Shown here in pieces: positions 1 through 8,545 of a stretch of DNA of 64,000 bases. Positions within the stretch are counted from its first letter, which is position 1, and each line of letters opens with the position of its first letter. Below the pieces are notes generated by a model. It was not told the DNA's origin, did no database searches, and saw nothing but the letters and a program-made list of their open reading frames with translations. The position numbers were made by a program, and so were the translations under genes. The stretch is from Helicobacter anatolicus (GTDB lineage: Bacteria > Campylobacterota > Campylobacteria > Campylobacterales > Helicobacteraceae): contig NZ_JAJTMY010000001.1 in the NCBI RefSeq assembly GCF_021300615.1, forward strand, positions 257,095-321,094, read 5' to 3'.

Positions 1-1144
1 TGCCATAAAATTTTAGTTGCATTGCTAAAGAAGAGTTAGTTTTGATGGCGGTAATATGCATATTTTTTAGTTGTTGTGCAATTTCTTTAGCAAAATAATA
101 ATTAGACGCGAAATTGGGTTTTTGAGAAAAAAGATAAGTGATTTTATTACCTAAAAAAAGAGAAGTTTCACAAAATAGAAAAATGATAATTAGACTAGAT
201 AGTATGTAGTGTTTGGTGCGAAATTGTGGGAGATGTGTTCTTAGGTCATTGAAAAAACATTGTATAAGAATTGGAATCCCAATAAGGCTTTGGGGGATAA
301 GGGTATAAAAATTAATATCTTGACGTAAGGATAAAAGGATGCAAAAAATAATGCTTGATCCAGCAATATAAGCTAGAGGGCTATTTTTGTGAATAATTCC
401 CCAATAAATAGAATATGTATAATAAATAAATAAAAGAGGAGAATAAAGCATTGCCATTTGCCCTAGAGTGTCAAGAATGTATCCTTGAGGCTTGCCGTTA
501 ATATCAAGATCATAGATAAAATAATTAATTCCTGCACAAAGTAGGCAAAATAAAAAGGTTTTGTAATATTTGTTTCTTAGTGCAAAAACAGCTATGCCAA
601 GGACAACAATGATTGTTCCGGCACTAAATAAAGAAAGGATAAATAATAAAATAATAGGGATTTTTTTATAGCGTGTGATGATATAACCAACAGCAAGGGT
701 AGTAAAAATAATTTGATTGCTTTCAATCAAAAAGAGGGTAGCAAAATTTACCCCAGGCAATAAAATATAGATAAAAATTGCTACAAGAGAATCACTTTTA
801 TGCTTGAGTATGTGGCGACAGATTCCATACAAAAGCATAAGATTGAAAAAATGCAACACTAAAAGAGGGGTTTTTGCAATAAGATCGGTTTGGGAGAAAT
901 ATTGTGTAAGCCACCTTGAACATACAAAGAGTAAAGAAGAATTATTGAAAAAATTTTTTACTTCCTTTTCACTGAGTGAGAGCTCATTGATCATAAAAAT
1001 AAAAAGTAAAACAGAACATCCCGCAATAAAAATAAATAAAATATCAATAAAATCGAGTTTTCGTGATGTCTGATGTGCGAGATTAAACCAGAGACGAATA
1101 TAAAGGATAAAATTTTTGATTAATAATATATTTTTAATCAACAT
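1..1144 (-). CDS. Polytopic membrane protein, possible GT-C glycosyltransferase (3' end outside window)
   Basis: An uninterrupted minus-strand frame runs from an ATG at 1144 to the left edge; I checked every codon and found no stop, so at least 381 residues are present and the C-terminus lies outside. The N-terminus reads MLIKNILLIKNF, followed by many long hydrophobic stretches rich in I, L and F separated by short polar loops, as in a multi-pass inner-membrane protein. The start overlaps the last codons of the upstream CoA-binding gene by 11 bases, so the two are probably co-transcribed. The overall look (many membrane spans, large size) resembles GT39/ArnT-like GT-C transferases annotated in Helicobacter, but I see no decisive catalytic motif. 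Membrane protein is secure; glycosyltransferase is a guess. Confidence 0.6.
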   Translation of the reverse strand, partial: MLIKNILLIKNFILYIRLWFNLAHQTSRKLDFIDILFIFIAGCSVLLFIFMINELSLSEKEVKNFFNNSSLLFVCSRWLTQYFSQTDLIAKTPLLVLHFFNLMLLYGICRHILKHKSDSLVAIFIYILLPGVNFATLFLIESNQIIFTTLAVGYIITRYKKIPIILLFILSLFSAGTIIVVLGIAVFALRNKYYKTFLFCLLCAGINYFIYDLDINGKPQGYILDTLGQMAMLYSPLLFIYYTYSIYWGIIHKNSPLAYIAGSSIIFCILLSLRQDINFYTLIPQSLIGIPILIQCFFNDLRTHLPQFRTKHYILSSLIIIFLFCETSLFLGNKITYLFSQKPNFASNYYFAKEIAQQLKNMHITAIKTNSSLAMQLKFYG

Positions 1145-1541
1145 TGTAGTAGAACTTTTGGTGCTGTATTTTAATGCATTGATTTTGAATAAAAATAATA
1201 TTTTTAGATTCCGCAAGTTTTTTGGCATCTTGATTGATGATTTCTAATTGAAGCCAGATAACTTTGGGAAGTAGAGAGCATTGCACGATTTCTTTGGTAA
1301 TGTTTAAGCAAGCTTCACTTTTTCGAAAGATTACTACACAGTCAATAGGGTTTTCTTGTATTGCTTGTGTGTAAGTACGATAGACTTTTTTATGCAAGAT
1401 AAAATCTTCTTTGGGGTAAATAGGGATAATATTTAAGCCTTGATTTTGAAGATAGAGTGCAACTTGATAGCTATCTTTTGTAGGGTTTGGGCTAAGACCA
1501 ATAATAGCGATATTTTTTATAGTGTCAAAGATTTTTTGCAT
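1134..1541 (-). CDS. CoA-binding domain protein (YccU-like)
   Basis: Small single-domain protein of about 135 residues. The N-terminal segment NIAIIGLSPNPTKDSYQVA is the Rossmann glycine motif of the CoA-binding family (PF13380), followed by IIPIYPKED and, later, VIWLQLEI, both typical positions of that family. Members bind CoA or acyl-CoA and have no firmly established reaction. A longer in-frame opening upstream exists (to 1583), but the ATG at 1541 has an AGAAGG ribosome site about 7 bases upstream and gives a normal family N-terminus, so I use it. The start overlaps the end of the EamA gene by 17 bases and the end overlaps the next membrane protein, so the three genes look like one operon. 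Confidence 0.8.
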   Translation of the reverse strand: MQKIFDTIKNIAIIGLSPNPTKDSYQVALYLQNQGLNIIPIYPKEDFILHKKVYRTYTQAIQENPIDCVVIFRKSEACLNITKEIVQCSLLPKVIWLQLEIINQDAKKLAESKNIIFIQNQCIKIQHQKFYYNVD

Positions 1542-2433
1542 TTTTAAGCCTTCTAAGGTCATGAATAAAAATTGGTAGAGCAATCAATAATCCTGAAAAA
1601 GTAATTAGAAAAATTCCTGTTAGGGTTTGTATGTTTGGAAATGCATCTCCTAAATAGATACCAAAAATAATCCCCCATATAATTCTTGTGTAATCAATGG
1701 GGGCAATAATTCCTGCAGGGGCACTCATATAGGCCTTTGTGAGAAAATGTTGACCCAATGTACCAGCTAATCCCATAGAAAAAAGCAAAACCCATTCTTG
1801 TAGTTTGGGTTGATGCCAAGTGTTATCAATAAGGTCTAGATCAGGTAGAAGTAGCAAGACCCCACCAATTAGTGTTGTGCTAAGTCCGAAAAAAAAGATA
1901 ATAAAATTGTTACTAAAATATTCTTTTAGTGTTTTGAGAGTGATAAGTGCTAATGCAGAGAGTGCGCCGCTAATAATCCCCATAATAATATTTATAAATG
2001 CCATAGGTTCCCCAAAAGGATTGCAAATAAAAAGAATACCTATAAAGCCGATACAAGTGGCAAAAATATTTTGCAGACTAATTTTTTCTTTGAGAAATAA
2101 AAAAGCAAAAAATAAAGTATAAAGAGGTGTGCTTTGCATAAAAGTTGTTGCAATACTTAAAGAAATACTAGAGATGTTATAAAAAAGCGCAAGCATTGCA
2201 ATAGCACCTAAAATGGCGCGTGTCCAAAGTTTCCCCCACCCCCCTTTTTTTAAAATAAATTTTTTTTTATCAAAAAAAATAAAACTCATAAAAAACACCA
2301 TAAACAAAGATCTGAAAAATAAATTTTCAAGCGGTGGAACATCTTCTGAAAGAACTTTAACAAAAGCATTCATAATGGCAAAGAAAAATGAAGCACAAAA
2401 CATATAAAAAATGCCAAATGAAAGACTTTGCAT
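1525..2433 (-). CDS. EamA/DMT-family transporter
   Basis: 302 residues with about ten hydrophobic segments arranged as two repeats, the EamA (DUF6) organisation of drug/metabolite exporters in the inner membrane. The first repeat carries SIATTFMQSTPLYTLFFAFL and the second AGIIAPIDYTRIIWGIIFG, both at the usual ends of EamA domains. The substrate cannot be read from the sequence; family members export amino acids, metabolites or S-adenosylmethionine. It is divergent from hisH (68 bases apart) and heads the minus-strand set 2433 to 1. A run of nine A (coding strand) lies in the codons near 2259-2267; such tracts can slip, but A9 is common at this base composition. Confidence 0.85.
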   Translation of the reverse strand: MQSLSFGIFYMFCASFFFAIMNAFVKVLSEDVPPLENLFFRSLFMVFFMSFIFFDKKKFILKKGGWGKLWTRAILGAIAMLALFYNISSISLSIATTFMQSTPLYTLFFAFLFLKEKISLQNIFATCIGFIGILFICNPFGEPMAFINIIMGIISGALSALALITLKTLKEYFSNNFIIFFFGLSTTLIGGVLLLLPDLDLIDNTWHQPKLQEWVLLFSMGLAGTLGQHFLTKAYMSAPAGIIAPIDYTRIIWGIIFGIYLGDAFPNIQTLTGIFLITFSGLLIALPIFIHDLRRLKNAKNL

Positions 2434-2507
2434 ATTGTTTAATACCTTTTTTAAAGATTAAAAGATAGTAAGTTATAATTATAGTCAATGATTTTAAAGG
2501 GATGGAA

Positions 2508-3122
2508 ATGAAAGTTGGCATTATTGATTATGGTGCAGGAAATATGGGTAGTGTGATTCAGGCATTTGGAGCGATTGGAGTGGAAGTAGAGAGAATTAAA
2601 GATAGCGAATCAATGGCAAAATGTGATAAGTTAATTTTGCCAGGCGTGGGAGCATTTGGTGATGCAATTTTTAAGTTGCGATCTAAAAATATGGATTTAG
2701 GAATCTTGGAGTTTATTAAAAGTGGTAAATATTTTTTAGGTATTTGTGTGGGCATGCAACTACTTTTTGAAAGAGGGTTTGAATTTGGTGAACATAGGGG
2801 ACTCGGTGTATTTAGTGGAGATGTTGTTCGTTTTGATTCTCAAAATCTTGGTCCATTAAAAATTCCGCATACAGGTTGGAATCTCTGTAGATGCAATAAA
2901 GAGCACAAAAAGTTTTTTGCAGGATTAAAGGAAGAGTTTTATTTGTATTTTGTGCATAGTTATTATGCAAAGGCAAAAGAAGAAGATCTTCTTGCAATTT
3001 GTGATTATGGACATGTTTTTCCCGCTATTGTGAATAAAGAAAATGTTTTTGCTGTCCAACCTCATCCGGAAAAATCAGATAAGCATGGCTTAAGGCTTTT
3101 GCAAAATTTTATCAATCTTTAA
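2508..3122 (+). CDS. hisH: Imidazole glycerol phosphate synthase, glutaminase subunit HisH
   Basis: Class I glutamine amidotransferase of about 204 residues that supplies ammonia to HisF in histidine synthesis (PRFAR to IGP plus AICAR). The N-terminus KVGIIDYGAGNMGSV is the HisH signature, the nucleophile lies in FLGICVGMQLLFE (Cys about 80), and the His-Glu pair in VQPHPEKSD near residue 185. Two ATGs occur, at 2502 and 2508; the AAAGGG at 2496-2501 is correctly spaced only for 2508, so I start there. hisF is not adjacent, so histidine genes are dispersed here (a hisG lies at 22216). A HisH-like protein of flagellin/glycan modification (PtmG type) is possible in this phylum, but the sequence looks like ordinary HisH. 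Confidence 0.88.
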   Translation: MKVGIIDYGAGNMGSVIQAFGAIGVEVERIKDSESMAKCDKLILPGVGAFGDAIFKLRSKNMDLGILEFIKSGKYFLGICVGMQLLFERGFEFGEHRGLGVFSGDVVRFDSQNLGPLKIPHTGWNLCRCNKEHKKFFAGLKEEFYLYFVHSYYAKAKEEDLLAICDYGHVFPAIVNKENVFAVQPHPEKSDKHGLRLLQNFINL

Positions 3123-3835
3123 TATAGGGGCGTAAAAATAGATCTTTATTAATTTAATTCCTTGTTGTGATTATTTGAAAGTGATGAGTTTCTTGTAGGC
3201 GTATGGGGTTTTATTTTTTGCTGTAGAATTGGATATATCTGTAGAGTATTAAGGCTAAACTTAAAGGGTTTAGATAAATTTTTGTCTTGATAGCTAATAT
3301 ATTTGTATTGGCTATTTTTTCGCTTTATTATACTAAGACGGAGTGTTTTATATGATATGTTGGATACTTACACTTACTAAATGCAGTATTCTTAAATATT
3401 ATTTTATGTTCTATATGTAGGTGATGGGTTTTAGCATTATTCTTTGCTTTTCTTATCTTTTTTATTTTAGGATATTATTTTTGCTGTTATTAAGAATATT
3501 TTTTTAAATCCGCAATTTTACTAATTTTTTTAGATTTTCATAGGTGTAGGTATTACTCATATTCCTGTGTTAGTGTAGATTTGTATATTTTTGTCATCAA
3601 TGAAAAAATTAAATACGAAATTAAATCTTTGATTACTCTAAAACAAAAACTTAATCAAGAAAGAATAAGAGGAAAAAGTAGATGGTGAGTAACTCTCAAA
3701 CCTCGGGTATCTCGGACACGATTCTAAGAATCTTTAAGGCTTTATGCCTTTTAAGGCTTTTACAGGTATCCCATCCAACTCAACCAACAGAGTTACTTGA
3801 TGGAATACTAGCAAAAAATAATAAAAGGAGAAGAA
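3123..3835. other. Gene-poor, decayed stretch upstream of the topA remnant
   Basis: About 710 AT-rich bases with no frame of convincing length. From about 3600 the plus strand reads as short coding-like fragments. The last reads ELLDGILAKNNKRRRNE and ends in a TGA overlapping the start of the topA remnant, as expected for the tail of an upstream, translationally coupled gene. I could not identify that gene. I see no tRNA or clear terminator here. Together with the neighbouring pseudogene this looks like the residue of an inserted element. Confidence 0.4.
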
Positions 3836-4342
3836 ATGAGTGAAGCAATTATTATTATTGAATCTCCCAATAAGGTAGAAAAAGTAAAAAAATATAGTGG
3901 TTATGAAACTTTTGCCATAATTGGACATTTTATGAATTTAGTGAGTTTTGATGAAAACTTTAAAGCTAAATTTGTCTATGATGAAAAAAAAGAAAAAGAG
4001 TATTTTTTATTATATTGAGCGATGCAAAAATAAAGTTGTTTATATTGCCACAGACCCAGATCGTGAGGGTTATGCAATTGGAAAAATGTTTTTTGATAAA
4101 ATTAAAAATGTTGCAAAAGAAGTGTATCGAGCAGAATTTCATGAAATTACTTTAAATGGAATTAAAAAAGGTTTAAAAGAAGCTATGAAGCAAAGAATTA
4201 TCAAGCTGAAGCACATGAAGCAATTAGAATTACTCATACACATACATTTGAAGATTTATCAGAAGTTTTAAAAAATATAGGAATGAAAGAAGAGCTTGAT
4301 AAAAAGCTTTATAATTTCAATGGCTTATCTAAAGTTATTTAA
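3836..4342 (+). pseudogene. Type IA DNA topoisomerase remnant (frameshifted, truncated)
   Basis: Pieces of a TopA-type topoisomerase lie in three successive frames. The first (3836-4018) begins MSEAIIIIESPNKVEKVKKY, the Toprim start. The second contains VVYIATDPDREGYAIGKMF, the Toprim DxDxxG-type metal site. The third, ending at 4342, contains YQAEAHEAIRITH, the region after the active site in TopA. At least two frameshifts join them: one in the A-rich run near 3965-4010, one near 4190-4200. The active-site tyrosine domain between pieces two and three is missing, so the gene cannot make an enzyme. A strong AAAGGAGAAG site still precedes the start. Helicobacter integrative elements (tfs/TnPZ type) carry an extra topA, so a mobile-element origin is likely but inferred. 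Confidence 0.8.
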
Positions 4343-4447
4343 CATAGTTTCTAGTTTTTCTACTCTGTTTTTTATTTGTTGTAGTGGTTTTATTTTCTAT
4401 GTTTATTGGCAGGATTGCCATTAATATCTTAGCATATTAATGGCTTT

Positions 4448-4687
4448 TTAGAAATTCTTTTGAATAATATAGTGGATTTCTACATTATTTTGAATGATTT
4501 CTAAAATATCATAACCATAATTTTTCGCATCATTAGGGATAGCATGAATGCTTTGGGGACAATCGCTAATAATTTGTAAAATCTCACCTTTTTTGAGTTG
4601 CTGCATTGCTTCAATTCCTTTGATAGCAGGATATGGGCAAGGTTCTCCTAAAAGATTGAGATGATAGGTGATTTCATAATTTTTCAT
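4448..4687 (-). CDS. fdhU: TusA/SirA-family protein, FdhU/YedF-like
   Basis: A 79-residue TusA-fold protein. LLGEPCPYPAIKGIEAM carries the family CPxP motif with Cys17; a second Cys (about 43) sits in SDCPQS. TusA-like proteins carry sulfur or selenium as a persulfide/perselenide. The ATG at 4687 overlaps the stop of the upstream YedE-type transporter as ATGA, so the pair is translationally coupled. In Campylobacter jejuni the equivalent pair (FdhT/FdhU, Cj1500-Cj1501) is needed for formate dehydrogenase activity and selenium supply; the same role is the best inference. A longer frame upstream to 4957 is a shadow of the transporter gene. The symbol follows the C. jejuni usage; yedF would also be acceptable. 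Confidence 0.82.
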   Translation of the reverse strand: MKNYEITYHLNLLGEPCPYPAIKGIEAMQQLKKGEILQIISDCPQSIHAIPNDAKNYGYDILEIIQNNVEIHYIIQKNF

Positions 4688-5883
4688 GCGATTTCCTTTA
4701 AGATTTTGTTTTTTACATTTTTTTCTATAATAAAAATTAGTGCTAAAAATAAGAGTAATAATAAATAATTTACCAATAATCCACCATAGTTTCCAAAACT
4801 TTCTAAAAGATTGATTTTTGGGAAGTTTGTTGCCAGTATTTTGGAATAAAAAGGCCAAGTGTATGCAAGAATTACAGAACCAATAAGATTGCCAATTCCT
4901 ACAAGTACATAATGCATTTGCCCTTCCATTGCCCGATACATCCATCCGCATTCGCATCCTCCTGCAACAACAATTCCTAATCCAAATAAGAATCCGCCAA
5001 TAATTACATTTGGTCCTGCCCAGATAATTTTTGGTGGGATTCCTAGTATGATAAATGCAAAAACTCCTAGTGTGGAAATCAACATTCCAGCGACAATGGC
5101 TTTTGCAATTTTACCTCTTCCGGTTAAAAATAAATCTCGAAAAGCTGAAGTAAAACAAATTTGTGCTCTAGCAATTACAAATCCAAAAATAAGGCCAAAC
5201 AGGGTTGCAATGCCTAGTGTAGAGAGCGGGTTGAAGCTGTCATTTTTCATAAGTGTAATAATGTAAATTAGGCTAAAAATCAACACTATCACACCTAAAA
5301 TAAAAAATATTTTTTCATAATTTTTTGGCTTTTTAATCTCAAAAGATCCTTTTTGTAATGTTGCGTGAGATTGTAAAAAAGGCATTTTGATAATTTTTGT
5401 CCCTACATATACACCAATAACACTCATAATGGTAAAAAACCATGCATGAAGACTAAATTGCGGGATACCTGTAAAAAAACTTGCAAGATTGCATCCCATT
5501 CCAAGTCTTGCTCCAAAACCAGCGATAGCCCCACCAATAAGAGCTTGTAAGATTCTAGTTTTGTTTTGCGGGAAGCGTATTTTAAAATTGTTAGCAAAAA
5601 GAGATGCGATGAGCGCACCCAAAAACATACCAATAATCATTACCCCGTCTTTGCGTGTAAAAATATTGCCTTCAAGACTAATGATTTTAAAATACTCCCA
5701 CTCTTTGGTATTGATTCCAAAAAGTTCTAAAATTTCTCCACCCCATCGGGTAAATTCGCCTGTTACTGCCCATGCAGATCCTGTAATACCAAAATAATAC
5801 GCTGACAATAAGCCTATAAATAAAATAGAGGGTATAGGGTCCCAAAATCGGGTGAGGTATTTATTTTTAAAAAATTGCCACAT
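4684..5883 (-). CDS. fdhT: YeeE/YedE-family selenium/sulfur transporter, FdhT-like
   Basis: 399-residue polytopic inner-membrane protein of the YeeE/YedE family (PF04143). The two family repeats each show conserved cysteine loops: GMGCNLASFF (Cys131), ARAQICFTSAFRD (Cys243) and VAGGCECGWMYR (Cys310, Cys312). In this family such cysteines relay thiosulfate or selenium species through the membrane. Coupling with the TusA-like gene through an ATGA overlap supports a function in delivering selenium for selenocysteine formate dehydrogenase, as reported for C. jejuni FdhT. No formate dehydrogenase gene is in the window. An alternative is thiosulfate uptake as in E. coli TsuA. Confidence 0.85.
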   Translation of the reverse strand: MWQFFKNKYLTRFWDPIPSILFIGLLSAYYFGITGSAWAVTGEFTRWGGEILELFGINTKEWEYFKIISLEGNIFTRKDGVMIIGMFLGALIASLFANNFKIRFPQNKTRILQALIGGAIAGFGARLGMGCNLASFFTGIPQFSLHAWFFTIMSVIGVYVGTKIIKMPFLQSHATLQKGSFEIKKPKNYEKIFFILGVIVLIFSLIYIITLMKNDSFNPLSTLGIATLFGLIFGFVIARAQICFTSAFRDLFLTGRGKIAKAIVAGMLISTLGVFAFIILGIPPKIIWAGPNVIIGGFLFGLGIVVAGGCECGWMYRAMEGQMHYVLVGIGNLIGSVILAYTWPFYSKILATNFPKINLLESFGNYGGLLVNYLLLLLFLALIFIIEKNVKNKILKEIA

Positions 5884-6057
5884 AAAATTTCCTGAAAGAT
5901 TAAATCAAAGGATTTTTAGAAAGAATTGAGAATCTAAAAATGTATTGCTAAACTTAGCACTTTTTATAAAAAGAGGATTATACAAAAAAAATAAAAGTTT
6001 TTGTTAAAGTTTTATTAAATAAAGTTGAGTGTAAAATAGAGCAATAGGGGAGTATGA

Positions 6058-6984
6058 TTATGATTTTTGAGAAGTTTTTGGCGATTTGTTTTCTTTTTTT
6101 CTAGAATCTTTATAGATTTGTCCATAAGATAGAGAGATTCCAATCATAAGATTTGTGGCAACATTTTTGATAGTTTGGCCTTTGAGAAGATAGAAATTAA
6201 TAAATGGTGCAACGCTAAAATATTTAAAAATTGCTGTTTCAAGGCGTGTTTTTAACTCAAATTCATATTGAGGTTTGTAATTTGTAGGATAATTATTATA
6301 AAGATAATGTTTGAAATTTATATAGCTTGTTAGTTTTGTGGTATCGTTAAATGGATAATTTAGTGTGGCACCAATATTATATCCAAGGTTTTGTACAGGG
6401 GAGGCGTAGGTAAAATTTTGTTCCCCAAAAAAATTGACATAAAAACTTTTAATATAGATTCCATCAAAAAGTTTCATCCCGCTACCAAGATGTAAAATAT
6501 TAATACGATTAATATCTTTTTGTTTAAAAAGTTGGGTTTGGTAATAAAATTGAACATAAGGGCCTATACTAAAGCCACTCATAGCATCAAAATTCCAAAT
6601 TTTTTGTGTATAGTCTGTGGAGAATATAATCTTATCTAGTGTAGTGTTGTCAATAGTTTTTTGTTTTTCAGGATAGATAATATTGCGTCCATACTCTCCA
6701 AAAATTGTATTAAAAATTACAAAATTTTGCGCATAATAGTTACTATGAAATAGTAAAGATGCTTCAGCAATAATTTGTGAGTTTCCCTTAAAATGTGTGT
6801 TGGAAAATTTATTATAAGGGGAGTGGTTTTTAATACTTGTGGAGGAAAAATTAAGATTAATATGATCAAAACCAATATCCCATCCTTCACGCGTTAAATC
6901 GGTATTTATTGATTGAATTTTTGTGTCATCTTGTCCATAAGCAAAAATAAAAAATAAAAAAGCATAAATTTGTTTTTTTGTCAT
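6058..6984 (-). CDS. Putative outer-membrane beta-barrel protein
   Basis: 308 residues from the ATG at 6984. The N-terminus MTKKQIYAFLFFIFAYG is a signal peptide. The rest alternates short strands rich in aromatic residues with polar turns (for example FDAMSGFSIGPYVQFYYQ and YINFKHYLYNNY), as in a beta-barrel. The barrel is followed by a short lysine/serine-rich tail (KDSRKKENKSPKTSQKS), so it does not end in the usual aromatic residue; the tail may stay periplasmic. A frame extension to 7026 is inside rarA and has no ribosome site, so I reject it. The gene begins 5 bases after rarA and is probably transcribed with the heat-shock operon. I do not recognise a named family. Confidence 0.6.
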   Translation of the reverse strand: MTKKQIYAFLFFIFAYGQDDTKIQSINTDLTREGWDIGFDHINLNFSSTSIKNHSPYNKFSNTHFKGNSQIIAEASLLFHSNYYAQNFVIFNTIFGEYGRNIIYPEKQKTIDNTTLDKIIFSTDYTQKIWNFDAMSGFSIGPYVQFYYQTQLFKQKDINRINILHLGSGMKLFDGIYIKSFYVNFFGEQNFTYASPVQNLGYNIGATLNYPFNDTTKLTSYINFKHYLYNNYPTNYKPQYEFELKTRLETAIFKYFSVAPFINFYLLKGQTIKNVATNLMIGISLSYGQIYKDSRKKENKSPKTSQKS

Positions 6985-6989
6985 AGGCT

Positions 6990-8174
6990 TTATCCATTTT
7001 TTTTGGAAGTGATTTTTTCTAACCACTCTTGTAGTGTTTTTTCAAAACCTTTTGTGGTTTTTTTAACAAAATTTAGAGGTTTGGTGAGATAAGTTTGTTG
7101 TACCCATCCGCCAAAATCATGAGGATAGAGATAATTTTTATTTTTTGGAAGAATGTGTGTAGGGATGGAGTTTGGATGATTTTTGACATATTCAAGTGCA
7201 GAATTAATGGCCTCATATGCAGTGTTTGATTTGGGTGAGCTTGCAAGATAGATTACACATTGAGAAAGAATAATTCTTGCTTCAGGGTAACCAATTTTAG
7301 AAACTGCCAAAAGGGTTGATGTGGCGATATTTAGGGCATTTGGATTAGCATTTCCAATATCTTCGCTTGCAAGAATCACAAGTCTTCTTGCAATAAAATC
7401 TGGACTTTCGCCATTATTAATTAGGCATGCAAGATAATAAATTCCTGCATCTATATCACTCCCGCGGATAGATTTGATCATTGCAGAGGTTAGATTATAA
7501 TGTGTGTCCTTTTCATAGCTTCCCTCACTCATGTGGAAGGGGCGGAGTTGTTTTAATATTGGAAGAGTGATTTTTTGAGATTGTGAGGCGATGTCAAATA
7601 AATGTAACATGGCTCTAGCGTCGCCATTGCTAGATTCTATGAGGTATTCTTTTGCTTCAGGAGTAATATTTGTGGGATAGATTTTTAGTGCTTTATCTAG
7701 GATTGTTTTTAAATGAGAGTTTTTAAGTGTAAAAAGTTCTAGCAATACACTTCTAGAGCGAATAGCATTTGTAAGAGTATAGTAGGGATTTTGGGTGCTA
7801 GCACCTAAAATAATTGCTTGATAACTTTCCATAATAGGCAATAAAAATTCTTGCTGAGTTTTACTTAGGCGATGTACCTCGTCGATAAAAATTACAGGTT
7901 TTGTGAGTGTATTTTCATATTGTTTGAGTTGGGTACGTAAGTTTTCTAGCTTAAAGTCTACACCATTTTGTTGAATAAAAGGTCTATTAAGACTTGTAGC
8001 AATTAATTTTGCTAATGTGGTTTTTCCTGTCCCTGGAGGACCATATAAAAAACTATGTGGAAATTGATTTTTTTGCAATGCCGAAATTAGAGGGGAGTTT
8101 TGAAAAAATAAATGCTCTTGTCCTATGAAATCCTCAAGAGTTTTTGGGCGAAGAGCTTCTGCAATGTTGCGCAT
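6990..8174 (-). CDS. rarA: Replication-associated recombination protein RarA (MgsA), AAA+ ATPase
   Basis: 394 residues. Walker A is GPPGTGKTT at 45-53 and Walker B FIDEVH at 96-101; sensor 1 lies in LGASTQNPYYTL and the arginine finger region in NAIRSRSVL. The C-terminal half has the MgsA tetramerisation segments (LACLINNGESPDFIARRLV and HDFGGWVQQTYLTK). RarA proteins act at stalled replication forks. The length is slightly short of the E. coli protein (about 447), as usual in this phylum. Its start codon overlaps the hspR stop as TAATG. The gene is third in cbpA-hspR-rarA, the same order as HP1024-HP1026 in H. pylori, so it should share HspR-controlled transcription. Confidence 0.93.
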   Translation of the reverse strand: MRNIAEALRPKTLEDFIGQEHLFFQNSPLISALQKNQFPHSFLYGPPGTGKTTLAKLIATSLNRPFIQQNGVDFKLENLRTQLKQYENTLTKPVIFIDEVHRLSKTQQEFLLPIMESYQAIILGASTQNPYYTLTNAIRSRSVLLELFTLKNSHLKTILDKALKIYPTNITPEAKEYLIESSNGDARAMLHLFDIASQSQKITLPILKQLRPFHMSEGSYEKDTHYNLTSAMIKSIRGSDIDAGIYYLACLINNGESPDFIARRLVILASEDIGNANPNALNIATSTLLAVSKIGYPEARIILSQCVIYLASSPKSNTAYEAINSALEYVKNHPNSIPTHILPKNKNYLYPHDFGGWVQQTYLTKPLNFVKKTTKGFEKTLQEWLEKITSKKNG

Positions 8175-8536
8175 TATTTTTTAGAAAAAATAATGACATC
8201 ATAAGAGTTTTTTTTGATAGTGAGGTCATTATTTTGTGTTTTTTTATTGAGTTTGGAATAGAGTTCAAAATTGAGCTTGTCTAATTCATCAAGTTTTTCT
8301 TTGAGGCGCAAGATGATATCTACGCCTGCTAAATTTACACCCATATCTCTTGTAAGACGCAAAATAGTTTTGATTTTGTCAATATCTCTTCGGGAATAAA
8401 GACGGATTTTTCCATCTGTGCGTCCTGGTTCAATTAACCCTTCTTTTTCATACTGTCTTAAGGTTTGAGGATGGATTTCTAGGATTTTGGCAACGACGCT
8501 GATTAAATAAACGGGCTCATCATAACTATAATGCAT
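8174..8536 (-). CDS. hspR: Heat-shock repressor HspR (MerR family)
   Basis: 120-residue MerR-type regulator. The helix-turn-helix and wing lie in VYLISVVAKILEIHPQTLRQ and GLIEPGRTDGKIRLYSRRDI (residues about 9-50), with the hallmark LRQYE. A coiled-coil dimerisation stretch follows (LRLKEKLDELDKLNFELYSK). HspR represses chaperone operons by binding HAIR inverted repeats; in H. pylori it controls cbpA-hspR-rarA, groESL and hrcA-grpE-dnaK. Here it lies 9 bases after cbpA, and a HAIR-like site (9473-9493) sits at the operon promoter, consistent with autoregulation. Confidence 0.93.
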   Translation of the reverse strand: MHYSYDEPVYLISVVAKILEIHPQTLRQYEKEGLIEPGRTDGKIRLYSRRDIDKIKTILRLTRDMGVNLAGVDIILRLKEKLDELDKLNFELYSKLNKKTQNNDLTIKKNSYDVIIFSKK

Positions 8537-8545
8537 AAAATCTCC

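Noticed and set aside
804..1073. 89-codon plus-strand frame near the left edge
   Set aside because: It lies opposite the long membrane-protein frame, has no ribosome site and no protein-like pattern.
2259..2267. A9 run in the EamA gene as a contingency tract
   Set aside because: A/T runs of this size are frequent here by composition, and the frame is intact.
3734..3928. Minus-strand frame across the topA start
   Set aside because: Shadow of the topA remnant and its upstream region.
6984..7026. Longer N-terminus for the outer-membrane protein gene
   Set aside because: It would extend into rarA and put a charged segment before the signal peptide.
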